Of a stretch of 29,219 bases of DNA, positions 10,147 through 22,437 are shown in pieces. Position numbers and translations under genes: made by a program. This DNA is from Utricularia gibba. Taxonomy: Eukaryota; Streptophyta; Magnoliopsida; Lamiales; Lentibulariaceae. The stretch covers positions 1 through 29,219 of the forward strand of contig NEEC01000122.1 of the NCBI GenBank assembly GCA_002189035.1. Direction: 5' to 3'. The notes beneath the pieces are model-generated. The model made no database searches. It was not told the origin of the DNA and worked only from the letters and a program-made list of their open reading frames with translations. The stretch's first letter is position 1. The number at the start of each line of letters is the position of its first letter.

Positions 10147-12367
10147 CGAACAAGTTCTCAACACGACCGGCTCGGAACGAGCTTCGAAACGGTATGATAT
10201 GTGCAACATGACTCATCACCGTTTGCAAGATATCCACTCGATACCGAAGAGTGCACGAGGCCACCATGAGGTTGTGGCTAGGGACACACCATGGCATCTT
10301 AAATGATCATCGAAATGGTCCATGGATCACTCGTTCAGCAACATTTTCTCCACTTCGAGACTAATATAAGGCAATCTTTCGAGCATTTGTGCCTCCTCGG
10401 ACGAACAAGTTCTCAACACGAAAGAAGACAACGAGCTTCGAAACGGTATGATATGTGCAACATGACTCATCAAAGATATCCACTCGATACCGAAGAGTGC
10501 ACGAGGCCACCATGAGGTTGTGGCTAGGGACACACCCATCTTAAATGATCATCTCGAAATCCGAAATTTCACATCGTCCATGAAATACATATGATCATCT
10601 CGCATCGAATGTCCGAACATTTCAACACTTCGTTGCACATCTGAAGGCTAATATAAGGCAATCTTTCGAGCATTTGTGCCTCCTCGGACGAACAAGTTCT
10701 CATCGGAACGAGCTTCGAAACGGTATGCATGTGCAAAAATCACATTCGAGATGCGAGTCAGGTGGCATCCCGAGTCATGAAATACATATGATCGAGTCGG
10801 CAATCTTTCGAGCATGTTCTCAACACGGAAACGGTGATATCCACTCGATACCGAAGAGTGCACGAGGCCACCATGAGGTTGTGGCACTACATCTGAAGGC
10901 TACAATCTTTTCGAGCATTTGTGCCTCCTCGGACGAACAAGTTCTCAACACGAAAGAAGACGGCTCGGAACGAGCTTCGAAACGGTATGCTATGTGCAAC
11001 ATGACTCATCACTTTGCAAGATATCCACTCGATACCGAAGAGTGCACGAGGCCACCATGAGGTTGTGGCTAGGGACACACCATGGCATCTTAAATGATCA
11101 TCTCGAAATCCAAATTTCACATCGTCCATGAAATACATATGTTTGCATGTCAAAAATCACATTCGCATCGAGTCAGGTGTCCCGAGTCACATTTTCGCGA
11201 ACGTGGTGGCCACTTCGTTGCACATCTGAAGGCTAATATAAGGCAATCTTTCGAGCATTTGTGCCTCCTCGGACGAACAAGTTCTCAACACGAAAGAAGA
11301 CCGGCTCGGAACGAGCTTCGAAACGGTATGATATGTGCAACATGACTCATCACCGTTTGCAAGATATCCACTCGATACCGAAGAGTGCACGAGGCCACCA
11401 TGAGGTTGTGGCTAGGGACACACCATGGCATCTTAAATGATCATCTCGAAATCAAATTTCACATCGTCCATGAAATACATATGGCATGTCACACATTCGC
11501 ATCGAGTCATCCGAGTCACATAAACTTCGACATCTGAAGGCTAATATAAGGCAATCTTTCGAGCATTTGTGCCTCTCGGACGAACAAGTTCTCAACACGA
11601 AAGAAGACGAACGACTTCGAAGGTTCAACATCGTCCGAAATACGAGAACTAGGGACACACCATGGCATCTTAAATGATCATCTCGAAAAAAATCACATCG
11701 TCCATGCATCAAGTCTCATCACAACGTTTTCGCACACATCTGAAGGCTAATATAAGGCAATCTTTCGAGCATTTGTGCCTCGGACGAACAAGTTCTCAAC
11801 ACGAAAGAAGACGGCTCGGAACGAGCTTCGAAACGGTATGATATGTGCAACATGACTCATCACCGTTTGCAAGATATCCACTCGATACCGAAGAGTGCAC
11901 GAGGCCACCATGAGGTTGTGGCTAGGGACACACCATGGCATCTTAAATGATCATCTCGAGTCTTGATGTCAAAAATCGGAATGAGTCACATTTTCGCGAA
12001 CACTTCGTTGCACATCTGAAGGCTAATATAAGGCAATCTTTCGAGCATTTGTGCCTCCTCGGACGAACAAGTTCTCAACACGTCGGAACGAGCTTCGAAA
12101 CGGTATGATCAACATGACTCATCACAAGATATCGATACCGAAGAGTGCACGAGGCCACCATGAGGTTGTGGCTAGGGACACACCATGGCATCTTAAATGA
12201 TCATCTCGAGAAAATTTCACATCGTCCATGAAATACGCATGTCAACGAAACATGAGTCAAGGCACAGGTCTTTTCGCGAACGTTGGCCACATCTGAAGGC
12301 TAATATAAGGCAATCTTTCGAGCATTTGTGCCTCCTCGGACGAACAAGTTCTCAACACGAAAGAAGA

Positions 12368-15300
12368 GGCTCGGAACGAGCTTCGAAACGGTATGATATG
12401 TGCAACATGACTCATCACCGTTTGCAAGATATCCACTCGATACCGAAGAGTGCACGAGGCCACCATGAGGTTGTGGCTAGGGACACACCATGGCATCTTA
12501 AATGATCATCTCGAAATCCAAAATTTCACATCGTCCATGAAATACATATGTTTGCATGTCAAAAATCACATTCGCATCGAGTCAGGTGTCCCGAGTCACA
12601 TTTTCGCGAACGTGGTGGCCACTTCGTTGCACATCTGAAGGCTAATATAAGGCAATCTTTCGAGCATTTGTGCCTCCTCGGACGAACAAGTGAAAGAAGA
12701 CGGCTCGGAACGAGCTTCGAAACGGTATGATATGTGCAACATGACTCATCACCGTTTGCAAGATATCCACTCGATACCGAAGAGTGCACGAGGCCACCAT
12801 GAGGTTGTGGCTAGGGACACACCATGGCATCTTAAATGATCATCTCGAAATCCAAATTTCACATCGTCCATGAAATACATATGTCTTGCATGTCAAAAAT
12901 CACATTCGCATCGAGTCAGGTGTCCCGAGTCACATTTTCGCGAACGTGGTGGCCACTTCGTTGCACATCTGAAGGCTAATATAAGGCAATCTTTCGAGCA
13001 TTTGTGCCTCCTCGGACGAACAAGTTCTCAACACGAAAGAAGACCGGCTCGGAACGAGCTTCGAAACGGTATGATATGTGCAACATGACTCATCACCGTT
13101 TGCAAGATATCCACTCGATACCGAAGAGTGCACGAGGCCACCATGAGGTTTGGCTAGGGACACACCATGGCATCTTAAATGATCATCTCGAAATCCGAAA
13201 TTTCACATCGTCCATGAAATACGTGCATGTGCAAAAATCACATTCGCATCGAGTCCCCGAGTCACATTTTCGCGAACGTGGTGGCCACTTCGTTGCACAT
13301 CTGAAGGCTAATATAAGGCAATCTTTCGAGCATTTGTGCCCTCGGACGAACAAGTTCTCAACACGAAAGAAGACGGCTCGGAACGAGCTTCGAAACGGTA
13401 TGATATGTGCAACATGACTCATCACCGTTTGCAAGATATCCACTCGATACCGAAGAGTGCACGAGGCCACCATGAGGTTGTGGCTAGGGACACACCATGG
13501 CATCTTAAATGATCATCTCGAAATCCGAAATTTCACATCGTCCATGAAATACATATGTCTTTGCATGTCAAAAATCACATTCGCATCGAGTCAGGTGTCC
13601 CGAGTCACATTTCGCGAACGTGGTGGCCACTTCGTTGCACATCTGAAGGCTAATATAAGGCAATCTTTCGAGCATTTGTGCCTCCTCGGACGAACAAGTT
13701 CTCAACACGAAAGAAGACCGGCTCGGAACGAGCTTCGAAACGGTATGATATGTGCAACATGACTCATCACCGTTTGCAAGATATCCACTCGATACCGAAG
13801 AGTGCACGAGGCCACCATGAGGTTGTGGCTAGGGACACACCATGGCATCTTAAATGATCATCTCGAAATCCGAAATTTCACATCGTCCATGAAATACATA
13901 TGTCTTGCATGTCAAAAATCACATTCGCATCGAGTCAGGTGTCCCGAGTCACATTTTCGCGAACGTGGTGGCCACTTCGTTGCACATCTGAAGGCTAATA
14001 TAAGGCAATCTTTCGAGCATTTGTGCCTCCTCGGACGAACAAGTTCTCAACACGAAAGAAGACCGGCTCGGAACGAGCTTCGAAACGGTATGATATGTGC
14101 AACATGACTCATCACCGTTTGCAAGATATCCACTCGATACCGAAGAGTGCACGAGGCCACCATGAGGTTGTGGCTAGGGACACACCATGGCATCTTAAAT
14201 GATCATCTCGAAATCCAAATTTCACATCGTCCATGAAATACATATGTCTTGCATGTCAAAAATCACATTCGCATCGAGTCAGGTGTCCCGAGTCACATTT
14301 TCGCGAACGTGGTGGCCACTTCGTTGCACATCTGAAGGCTAATATAAGGCAATCTTTCGAGCATTTGTGCCTCCTCGGACGAACAAGTTCTCAACACGAA
14401 AGAAGACCGGCTCGGAACGAGCTTCGAAACGGTATGCTATGTGCAACATGACTCATCACCGTTTGCAAGATATCCACTCGATACCGAAGAGTGCACGAGG
14501 CCACCATGAGGTTGTGGCTAGGGACACACCATGGCATCTTAAATGATCATCTCGAAATCTAAAATTTCACATCGTCCATGAAATACATATGTCTTGCATG
14601 TCAAAAATCACATTCGCATCGAGTCAGGTGTCCCGAGTCACATTTTCGCGAACGTGGTGGCCACTTCGTTGCACATCTGAAGGCTAATATAAGGCAATCT
14701 TTCGAGCATTTGTGCCTCCTCGGACGAACAAGTTCTCAACACGAAAGAAGACCGGCTCGGAACGAGCTTCGAAACGGTATGATATGTGCAACATGACTCA
14801 TCACCGTTTGCAAGATATCCACTCGATACCGAAGAGTGCACGAGGCCACCATGAGGTTGTGGCTAGGACACACCCATGGCATCTTAAATGATCATCTCGA
14901 AATCCAAATTTCACATCGTCCATGAAATACATATGTCTTGCATGTCAAAAATCACATTCGCATCGAGTCAGGTGTCCCGAGTCACATTTCGCGAACGTGG
15001 TGGCCACTTCGTTGCACATCTGAAGGCTAATATAAGGCAATCTTTCGAGCATTTGTGCCTCCTCGGACGAACAAGTTCTCAACACGAAAGAAGACCGGCT
15101 CGGAACGAGCTTCGAAACGGTATGATATGTGCAACATGACTCATCACCGTTTGCAAGATATCCACTCGATACCGAAGAGTGCACGAGGCCACCATGAGGT
15201 TGTGGCTAGGGACACACCCATCTTAAATGATCATCTCGAAATCCAAATTTCACATCGTCCATGAAATACATATGTCTTGCATGTCAAAAATCACATTCGC

Positions 15301-16095
15301 ATCGAGTCAGGTGTCCCGAGTCACATTTTCGCGAACGTGGTGGCCACTTCGTTGCACATCTGAAGGCTAATATAAGGCAATCTTTCGAGCATTTGTGCCT
15401 CCTCGGACGAACAAGTTCTCAACACGAAAGAAGAAGGAACGAGCTTCGAAACGGTATGATATGTGCAACATGACTCATCACCCAAGATATCCACTCGATA
15501 CCGAACACGAGGCCACCATGAGGTTGGCTAGGACACACCCATGGCATCTTAAATGATCATCTCGAAATCCGACACATCGTCCATGAAATACATATGTTTG
15601 CATGTCAAAAATCACATTCGCATCGAGTCAGGTGTCCCGAGTCACATTTTCGCGAACGTGGTGGCCACTTCGTTGCACATCTGAAGGCTAATATAAGGCA
15701 ATCTTTCGAGCATTTGTGCCTCCTCGGACGAACAAGTTCTCAACACGAAAGAAGACCGGCTCGGAACGAGCTTCGAAACGGTATGATATGTGCAACATGA
15801 CTCATCACCGTTTGCAAGATATCCACTCGATACCGAAGAGTGCACGAGGCCACCATGAGGTTGTGGCTAGGGACACACCCATCTTAAATGATCATCTCGA
15901 AATCCAAATTTCACATCGTCCATGAAATACATATGTTTTGCATGTCAAAAATCACATTCGCATCGAGTCAGGTGTCCCGAGTCACATTTTCGCGAACGTG
16001 GTGGCCACTTCGTTGCACATCTGAAGGCTAATATAAGGCAATCTTTCGAGCATTTGTGCCCTCGGACGAACAAGTTCTCAACACGAAAGAAGACC
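12368..16095 (+). repeat. Most homogeneous block, family B monomers
   Basis: Units start at 12368, 12702, 13046, 13375, 13720, 14065, 14409, 14754, 15097, about 15431 and 15768. Almost all have hinge CCTCCTCGGAC with GACCGG, TTTGCAAG after CACCG, and ACACACCATGG. The units at 13720 and 14065 appear to differ only at one site (TCCGAAATTT against TCCAAATTT). The unit at 12702 follows one that lost about 10 bp at the hinge end. The unit near 15431 has several deletions, in CACCCAAGAT, CCGAACACG and GAGGTTGGC. High similarity among neighbours suggests recent local amplification or gene conversion. Confidence 0.94.
14065..14408 (+). repeat. Representative family B monomer
   Basis: This is a 344-bp unit with all landmarks present: ATGACTCAT, CCATGG, ATGATCAT, ACATATGT, TTCGCGAA and GTGGCCAC. 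It has TTTGCAAG (C-to-T relative to most A units), ACACACCATGG (one C fewer), hinge GTGCCTCCTCGGAC and closing GACC. It can stand for the middle of the window when comparing families. Confidence 0.9.
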
Positions 16096-16481
16096 GGCTC
16101 GGAACGAGCTTCGAAACGGTATGATATGTGCAACATGACTCATCACCGTTTGCAAGATATCCACTCGATACCGAAGAGTGCACGAGGCCACCATGAGGTT
16201 GTGGCTAGGGACACACCATGGCATCTTAAATGATCATCTCGAAATCCGAAATTTCACATCGTCCATGAAATACATATGTCTTGCATGTCAAAAATCACAT
16301 TCGCATCGAGTCAAATGTCAATCTGAATCAGATTTGACGTGAAAGTTTTCGACGAACACTCGATGAAGAGTGCTTCGTTGGTGGAGGCCAATTTCGTGCA
16401 GCCTCATCTGAAGCTAATATAAGGCAATCTTTCGAGCATTTGTGCCCTCGGACGAACAAGTTCTCAACACGAAAGAAGACC
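16096..16481 (+). repeat. Monomer interrupted by an unrelated insert
   Basis: The unit is normal up to GCATCGAGTCA (about 16312), then about 90 bp of mostly foreign sequence replaces the TTCGCGAA/GTGGCCAC part, and the unit resumes at CATCTGAAGCTAATATAAGG. Total length is 386 bp, so the insert is longer than what it replaced. Confidence 0.8.
16314..16404. other. Unrelated insert containing an imperfect hairpin
   Basis: Most of this stretch (AAATGTCAATCTG near its start, GAAAGTTTTCGACG in its middle) does not match the monomer, though CGATGAAGAGTGC and GTGGAGGCCA resemble damaged monomer words. It contains a dyad: GTCA plus ATCTGA (16317-16326), a single A, then TCAGAT (16328-16333), one bulged T, and TGAC (16335-16338). 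The ten-pair stem with a one-base loop is too tight to form as drawn, so it is better regarded as a palindrome. No coding frame or transposon end is visible. Confidence 0.65.
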
Positions 16482-18423
16482 GGCTCGGAACGAGCTTCGA
16501 AACGGTATGATATGTGCAACATGACTCATCACCGTTTGCAAGATATCCACTCGATACCGAAGAGTGCACGAGGCCACCATGGGTTGTGGCTAGGGACACA
16601 CCCATTGTGAGCTATGAAATACACACGCATCCAAACAAAATACATTCGCATCGATATCCACTTCACATCGAGATGTGTGGCCACCATGAGGTCTTGCATG
16701 ATCAAAATGGCATCCAGTCAGGCCCATCTGAATTTAATATAAGGCAATCTTTCGAGCATTTGTGCGGACGAACAAGTTCTCAACACGAAAGAAGACTGGC
16801 TCGGCAACGAGAAGAGTGCTGAAGACACACGGCATAAATGATCATCTCGAGCACATCATGAAATGTCATGTCACACATTCGTTCAGGTGTCAGTCACATT
16901 TCGCGAACGTGGTGGCCACTTCGTTGCACATCTGATACAATCGAATTTGTGCAGTCGGACGAACAAGAGAAAGCCAACGAGCATATGAGGCAACATTGTG
17001 CAAGAGAGAAGAGACGAGGCCACCATGAGGTATGGCATCTTAAATGATCATCTCGAAATCCAAATTTCACATCGTCCATGAAATACATATGTCATCAAAA
17101 ATCACGCATCGAGTCAGAAGAAACTTCGTTGCACATCTGATAACAATCTTTCGAGTCATGTTGATCAACATGAGTCAAGGATACCGAAGAGTGTGAGCCA
17201 CACCATGGCGGAGAAGTGAAGTGCATGCCACATTCGCATCGAGTCAGCACACATCTGGTTTCGTTGCAGAAGGCTAATATAAGGCAATCTTTCGAGCATT
17301 TGTGCCTCCTCGGACGAACAAGTTCTCAACACGAAAGAAGACCGGCTCGGAACGAGCTTCGAAACGGTATGCTATGTGCAACATGACTCATCACCGTTTG
17401 CAAGATATCCACTCGATACCGAAGAGTGCACGAGGCCACCATGAGGTTGTGGCTAGGGACACACCATGGCATCTTAAATGATCATCTCGAAATCCGAAAT
17501 TTCACATCGTCATCATGTCAAATACATATGTCCAGTCACATGTCCAACAAATCACATACTCGAGTTGTCATGAGAGGATTTTCACGAACGTGGTGGCCAC
17601 TTCGTTGCACATCTGAAGGCTAATATAAGGCAATCTTTCGAGCATTTGTGCAGCCTCGGACGAACAAGTTCTCAACACGAAATCGGAACGAGCTTCGAAA
17701 CGCTTGCAACGAGCTCCACTTCGATGAGCATCACTCATCAGTTTGCAAGATATCCACTCGATACCGAAGACGTGCACGAGGCCACCTCATGTGATTGTGA
17801 CTAGGGACCACCCATAAATGAGATAAATCCAAAAAAGACAAAATCAAATGAATGTGTCTCATGTCAAATCACATTTCGAGTCGGTGTCCCGAGTCACATT
17901 TTCCAATCGTGGTGGCCACTTCGTTGCACATCTGAAGGCTAATATAAGGCAATCTTTCGAGCATTTGTGCCTCCTCGGACGAACAAGTTCTCAACACGAA
18001 AGACGGCTCGGAACGAGCTTCGAAACGGTATCTGAGCAAGATATCGATACCGAAGAGTGCACGAGGCTCTAGGGACACGTAAATGATCATCTCGAAATGA
18101 CATATGATCACACATTTGCAAGTGAACGTCCACTCGATCCCAAGATATTGTCGGATACCGAATGAGGTTGTGAGGTTGTGGCTAGGGACACACCCATGAT
18201 CATCTCGAAATCCAAATCTTAAATGATCATCTCGAAATGAAATTTCACATCGTCCCATGAAATACATATGTCTTGCATCAAAAATCACATTGTCGAGAGG
18301 TGTCCCGAGTCACATTTTCGCGAATGTGGTGGCCACTTCGTTGCACATCTGAAGGCTAATATAAGGCAATCTTTCGAGCATTTGTGCCCTCGGACGAACA
18401 AGTTCTCAACACGAAAGAAGACC
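16482..18423 (+). repeat. Eroded monomers
   Basis: Near-full units start at 16482 (first third only), 17344 and 18005. The worst stretch, 16600-17275, should hold about two monomers but keeps only isolated words: AATATAAGGC near 16738, a GCGAACGTGGTGGCCACTTC piece near 16902, and CATCTTAAATGATC near 17035. Further damage lies at 17505-17580, 17695-17880 and 18020-18260; in the last, GATCATCTCGAAAT occurs several times in about 200 bp. No gene, RNA gene or transposon is seen. Confidence 0.85.
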
Positions 18424-20736
18424 GGCTCGGAACGAGCTTCGAAACGGTATGATATGTGCAACATGACTCATCACCGTTTGCAAGATATCCACTCGATACC
18501 GAAGAGTGCACGAGGCCACCATGAGGTTGTGGCTAGGACACACCCATGGCATCTTTCACATCGAAATGATGTCGACAATCCATGAATCACATTGTCGAGC
18601 AGGTGTCTTCACATTCGCGAGTGGGTCAGGTGCACATTTCGCGAACGTGGTGGCCACTTCGTTGCACATCTGAAGGCTAATATAAGGCAATCTTTCGAGC
18701 ATTTGTGCCCTCGGACGAACAAGTTCTCAACACGAAAGAAGACCGGCTCGGAACGAGCTTCGAAACGGTATGATATGTGCAACATGACTCATCACCGTTT
18801 GCAAGATATCCACTCGATACCGAAGAGTGCACGAGGCCACCATGAGGTTGTGGCTAGGGACATTTGGCGAACGACCTGGCATCTTGTCAATCGTCACATG
18901 ATCGATTTCTCATGTCAAAAATCACATTTCGAGGGTGTCACCCGGTCACATTTTTGAAGAACTAATATAAAGGCAATTCTTTTCGAGCATTGTGCAAGGC
19001 TCTCACCGGCAAGATCGAAGACCCCTCGGAACGAACATTCCAAACGATGATAACAAGGGAACACGAAAGATCTCATCGGAACGAGCTTTCACATCGTCCC
19101 ATGAAATACATATGTCTTGCATCAAAAATCACATTCGCATCGAGTCAGGTGTCCCGAGTCACATTTTCGCGAACGTGGTGGCCACTTCGTTGCACATCTG
19201 AAGGCTAATATAAGGCAATCTTTCGAGCATTTGTGCCTCGGACGAACAAGTTCTCAACACGAAAGAAGACCGGCTCGGAACGAGCTTCGAAACGGTATGA
19301 TATGTGCAACATGACTCATCACCGTTGCAAGATATCCACTCGATACCGAAGAGTGCACGAGGCCACCATGAGGTTGTGGCTAGGGACACACCCATCTTAA
19401 ATGATCATCTCGAAATCCAAATTTCACATCGTCCATGAAATACATATGTCTTGCATCAAAAATCACATTCGCATCGAGTCAGGTGTCCCGAGTCACATTT
19501 TCGCGAACGTGGTGGCCACTTCGTTGCACATCTGAAGGCTAATATAAGGCAATCTTTCGAGCATTTGTGCCCTCGGACGAACAAGTCTCAACACGAAAGA
19601 AGACCGGCTCGGAACGAGCTTCGAAACGGTATGATATGATCACGCAACATCGACTGTCATCACCACATTGCAAGTGGTGGAGGCAAGTGCACGAGAAGGC
19701 TAATATAAGGCAATCTTTCGAGCATTTGTGCCTCGGACGAACAAGTTCTCAACACGTCGGAACGAGCTTCGAAACGGTATGATATGTGCAACATGACTCA
19801 TCACCGTTAAGATATCCACTCGATACCGAAGAGTGCACGAGGCCACCATGAGGTTGTGGCTAGGGACACACTTAAATGATCATCTCGAAATCAAAATTTC
19901 ACATCGTCCCATGAAATACATACGTCTTGCATGTCAAAAATCACATTCGCATCGAGTCAGGTGTCCCGAGTCACATTTTCGCGAACGTGGTGGCCACTTC
20001 GTTGCACATCTGAAGGCTAATATAAGGCAATCTTTCGAGCATTTGTGCCCTCGGACGAACAAGTTCTCAACACGAAAGAAGACCGGCTCGGAACGAGCTT
20101 CGAAACGGTATGATATGTGCAACATGACTCATCACCGTTGCAAGATATCCACTCGATACCGAAGAGTGCACGAGGCCACCATGAGGTTGTGGCTAGGGAC
20201 ACATGCATCTCATCGAAAAAATCTTCAAATCCGATCCAACATCGTTCCATCATGAAATACATATGTCTTGCATGTCAAAAATCACATTCGCATCGAGTCA
20301 GGTGTCCCGAGTCACGCGAACGTGGTGGCCACTTCGTTGCACATCTGAAGGCTAATATAAGGCAATCTTTCGAGCATTTGTGCCCTCGGACGAACAAGTT
20401 CTCAACACGAAAGAAGACCGGCTCGGAACGAGCTTCGAAACGGTATGATATGTGCAACATGACTCATCACCGTTGCAAGATATCCACTCGATACCGAAGA
20501 GTGCACGAGGCCACCATGAGGTAGGGAGATCATCTCGAAATCCAATTTCACATCGTCCCATGAAATACGTCTTGCATGTCAAAAATCACATTCGCATCGA
20601 GTCAGGTGTCCCGAGTCGCGAACGTGGTGGCCACTTCGTTGCACATCTGAAGGCTAATATAAGGCAATCTTTCGAGCATTTGTGCACGAACAAGTTCTCA
20701 ACACGAAAGAAGACCTCGGAACGAGCTTCGAAACGG
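18424..20736 (+). repeat. Partly ordered block, B-to-C transition
   Basis: Units start at 18424, 18745, 19272, 19606 (truncated to about 150 bp), 19757, 20085 and 20420. The common hinge is CCCTCGGAC, one triplet shorter than CCTCCTCGGAC. The first CATACGTC allele of the right-hand family appears near 19916, and ACACACCCATCTTAAATG or ACACACTTAAATG replaces the longer junction at 19386 and 19867. Damaged joints lie at 18555-18640, 18860-19100, 19637-19695, 20200-20255 and 20520-20570. Confidence 0.87.
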
Positions 20737-20870
20737 TATGATATGTGCAACATGACTCATCACCGCAAGATATCCACTCGATACCGAAGAGTGCACGAGT
20801 ATGATGATGTGCAACATGACTCATCACCGTTTGCAAGATATCCACTCGATACCGAAGAGTGCACGAGGCC
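20737..20870 (+). repeat. Short tandem duplication of the bZIP-site core
   Basis: The segment from TATGAT through ATGTGCAACATGACTCATC to GTGCACGAG occurs twice back to back, at about 20737-20799 and 20800-20870. The first copy has CACCGCAAG (bases missing) and the second CACCGTTTGCAAG. The second copy begins TATGATGATGTG, so the joint itself adds a GAT. The duplication doubles the ATGACTCAT site locally. Confidence 0.8.
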
Positions 20871-22437
20871 ACCATGAGGTTGTAGCTAGGGACACACCAA
20901 AATGGCATTCTTGCATCGATCGTCAGTCCAAAAACATCGTCACATCGCGAACGTACATATGTCGTGCATGTCAAAAATCACATTCGCATCGAGTCAGGTG
21001 TCCCGCAGTCACATTTTCGCGAACGTGGTGGCCACTTCGTTGCACATCTGAAGGCTAATATAACGAGCTTCGAAACGGTATGATATGTGCAACATGACTC
21101 ATCACCGAAGATATCCACTCGATACCGAAGAGTGCACGAGGCCACCATGCTAGGGACACACCCATGGCATCTTAAATGATCATCTCGAAATCCAAAATTT
21201 CACATCGATGAAATACATAGTGTCAACACGCATTCAGAACAAAACAAGACCGAGCTCAGGTATTCGAAACGGTATGATATGTGCAACATGACTCATCACC
21301 GTTTGCAAGATATCCACTCGATACCGAAGAGTGCACGAGGCCACCATGAGGTTGTGGCCACTTCGATTGACATCTTAAGCATCGAGTCTAACATAAAACA
21401 TCGCTAGGGAGCATTTGTGCACGAACAAGTTCTCAACATAAATCGATCAAAATCAAATTGCATCGAGTCATGATGTCCGAGTCACATTTCTCGCGAACGT
21501 GGTGGCCACTTCGTTGAAGACATCTGAAGAAAATATATGATATGTCTTTCATGCATCATCACGCCTCAACGAACAACTCTCACACGAACAGAAGACCGGC
21601 TCGGAACGAGCTTCGAAACGGTATGATATGTGCAACATGACTCATCACCGTTTGCCGAAGATGCACGAGGCCACCATGAGGTTGTGGCCACTCGATACAC
21701 ATCGATGAGAGTCAAAAATCACATTCGCATCGAGTCAGCCCGAGTCACATTTTCGCGAACGTGTTTCGTGGAAGGCTAATATAAGGGACACAGTCCCTTA
21801 AAATGATATGACATCTCATCACCGTTGCAAGATCCACTCGATACCGATTTCTATGGCATCGAGCATCGTTCCCATGGCAACATGATCATCACGAATAAAT
21901 ACATACTTGCATGTCAAAAATCACATTCGCATGTCAAAAATCCACTTCGTTGCACATCTCGGCATCGAGCATCACGCATCTCAGTGTCCCGAAACGTCAA
22001 CATTTTCAAGCCACTCGAACGTGGAGGCCACCATGAGGTTGTGGCTAGGGACACACCCTTAAATGATCATCTCGAAATCCAAAATGTCACATCTCTTTCG
22101 CAAGGAGTTGCTAAACATATAAGGGCAATCTTTCGAGCATTTGTGCCTCTCGGACGAACAAGTTCTCAACACGAAAGAAGACCGGCTCGGAACGAGCTTC
22201 GAAACGGTATGATACTGTGCCAACATGAAGGCTCAATCACCAGTTTGCCCGAACCGAAGTGCATCCAACACTCATCGATACATCCGAAGAGTGCACGATC
22301 ATATGGTCCAGTCCATGCGAGTTGTTTCGTGGCTAATATAAGGGACACACCCTATAACATCTGATGGATCATCAACATGACGAACGATCCAAATTTCTAG
22401 GGACATCGTCAAATCCCACATTTTCGACATCGAAAAT
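20871..22437 (+). repeat. Strongly eroded monomers with surviving cores
   Basis: Over about 1.5 kb no complete monomer survives. Intact islands are 20965-21062, 21063-21200, 21264-21360, 21595-21655, 21715-21765 and 22100-22215. Between them the order of words is disturbed and short pieces recur out of place. The island that returns most often is GAAACGGTATGATATGTGC through CATCACCG. The longest open frame here (about 180 codons, plus strand from 21825) is a patchwork translation of the repeat and has no protein-like features. No transposon, tRNA or rRNA is seen. Confidence 0.83.

Larger units (their letters stand above)
8277..12367 (+). repeat. Transition block: family B monomers with truncated and compressed units
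   Basis: Unit starts or their remnants are near 8277, 8618, 8822 (compressed), 9117, 9407, 9838, 10169, 10430, 10703, 10962, 11303, 11813 and 12083. Spacing ranges from about 200 to 510 bp. The hinge is now almost always CCTCCTCGGAC. The best preserved pieces are the GAAACGG-to-CATCACCG core and TAATATAAGG-to-GTGC; the part between CGAAATC and CATCTGAAGG suffers most of the losses (for example 9256-9340, 10310-10365, 11480-11650 and 11960-12000). The unit at 10962 is close to full length. No gene is present. Confidence 0.88.

Noticed and set aside
21825-22364. Longest open frame, about 180 codons on the plus strand
   Set aside because: It crosses a scrambled zone where small indels happen to keep one frame open. 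Its translation is a patchwork of phrases found in the other repeat frames, with no membrane segment, motif or domain.
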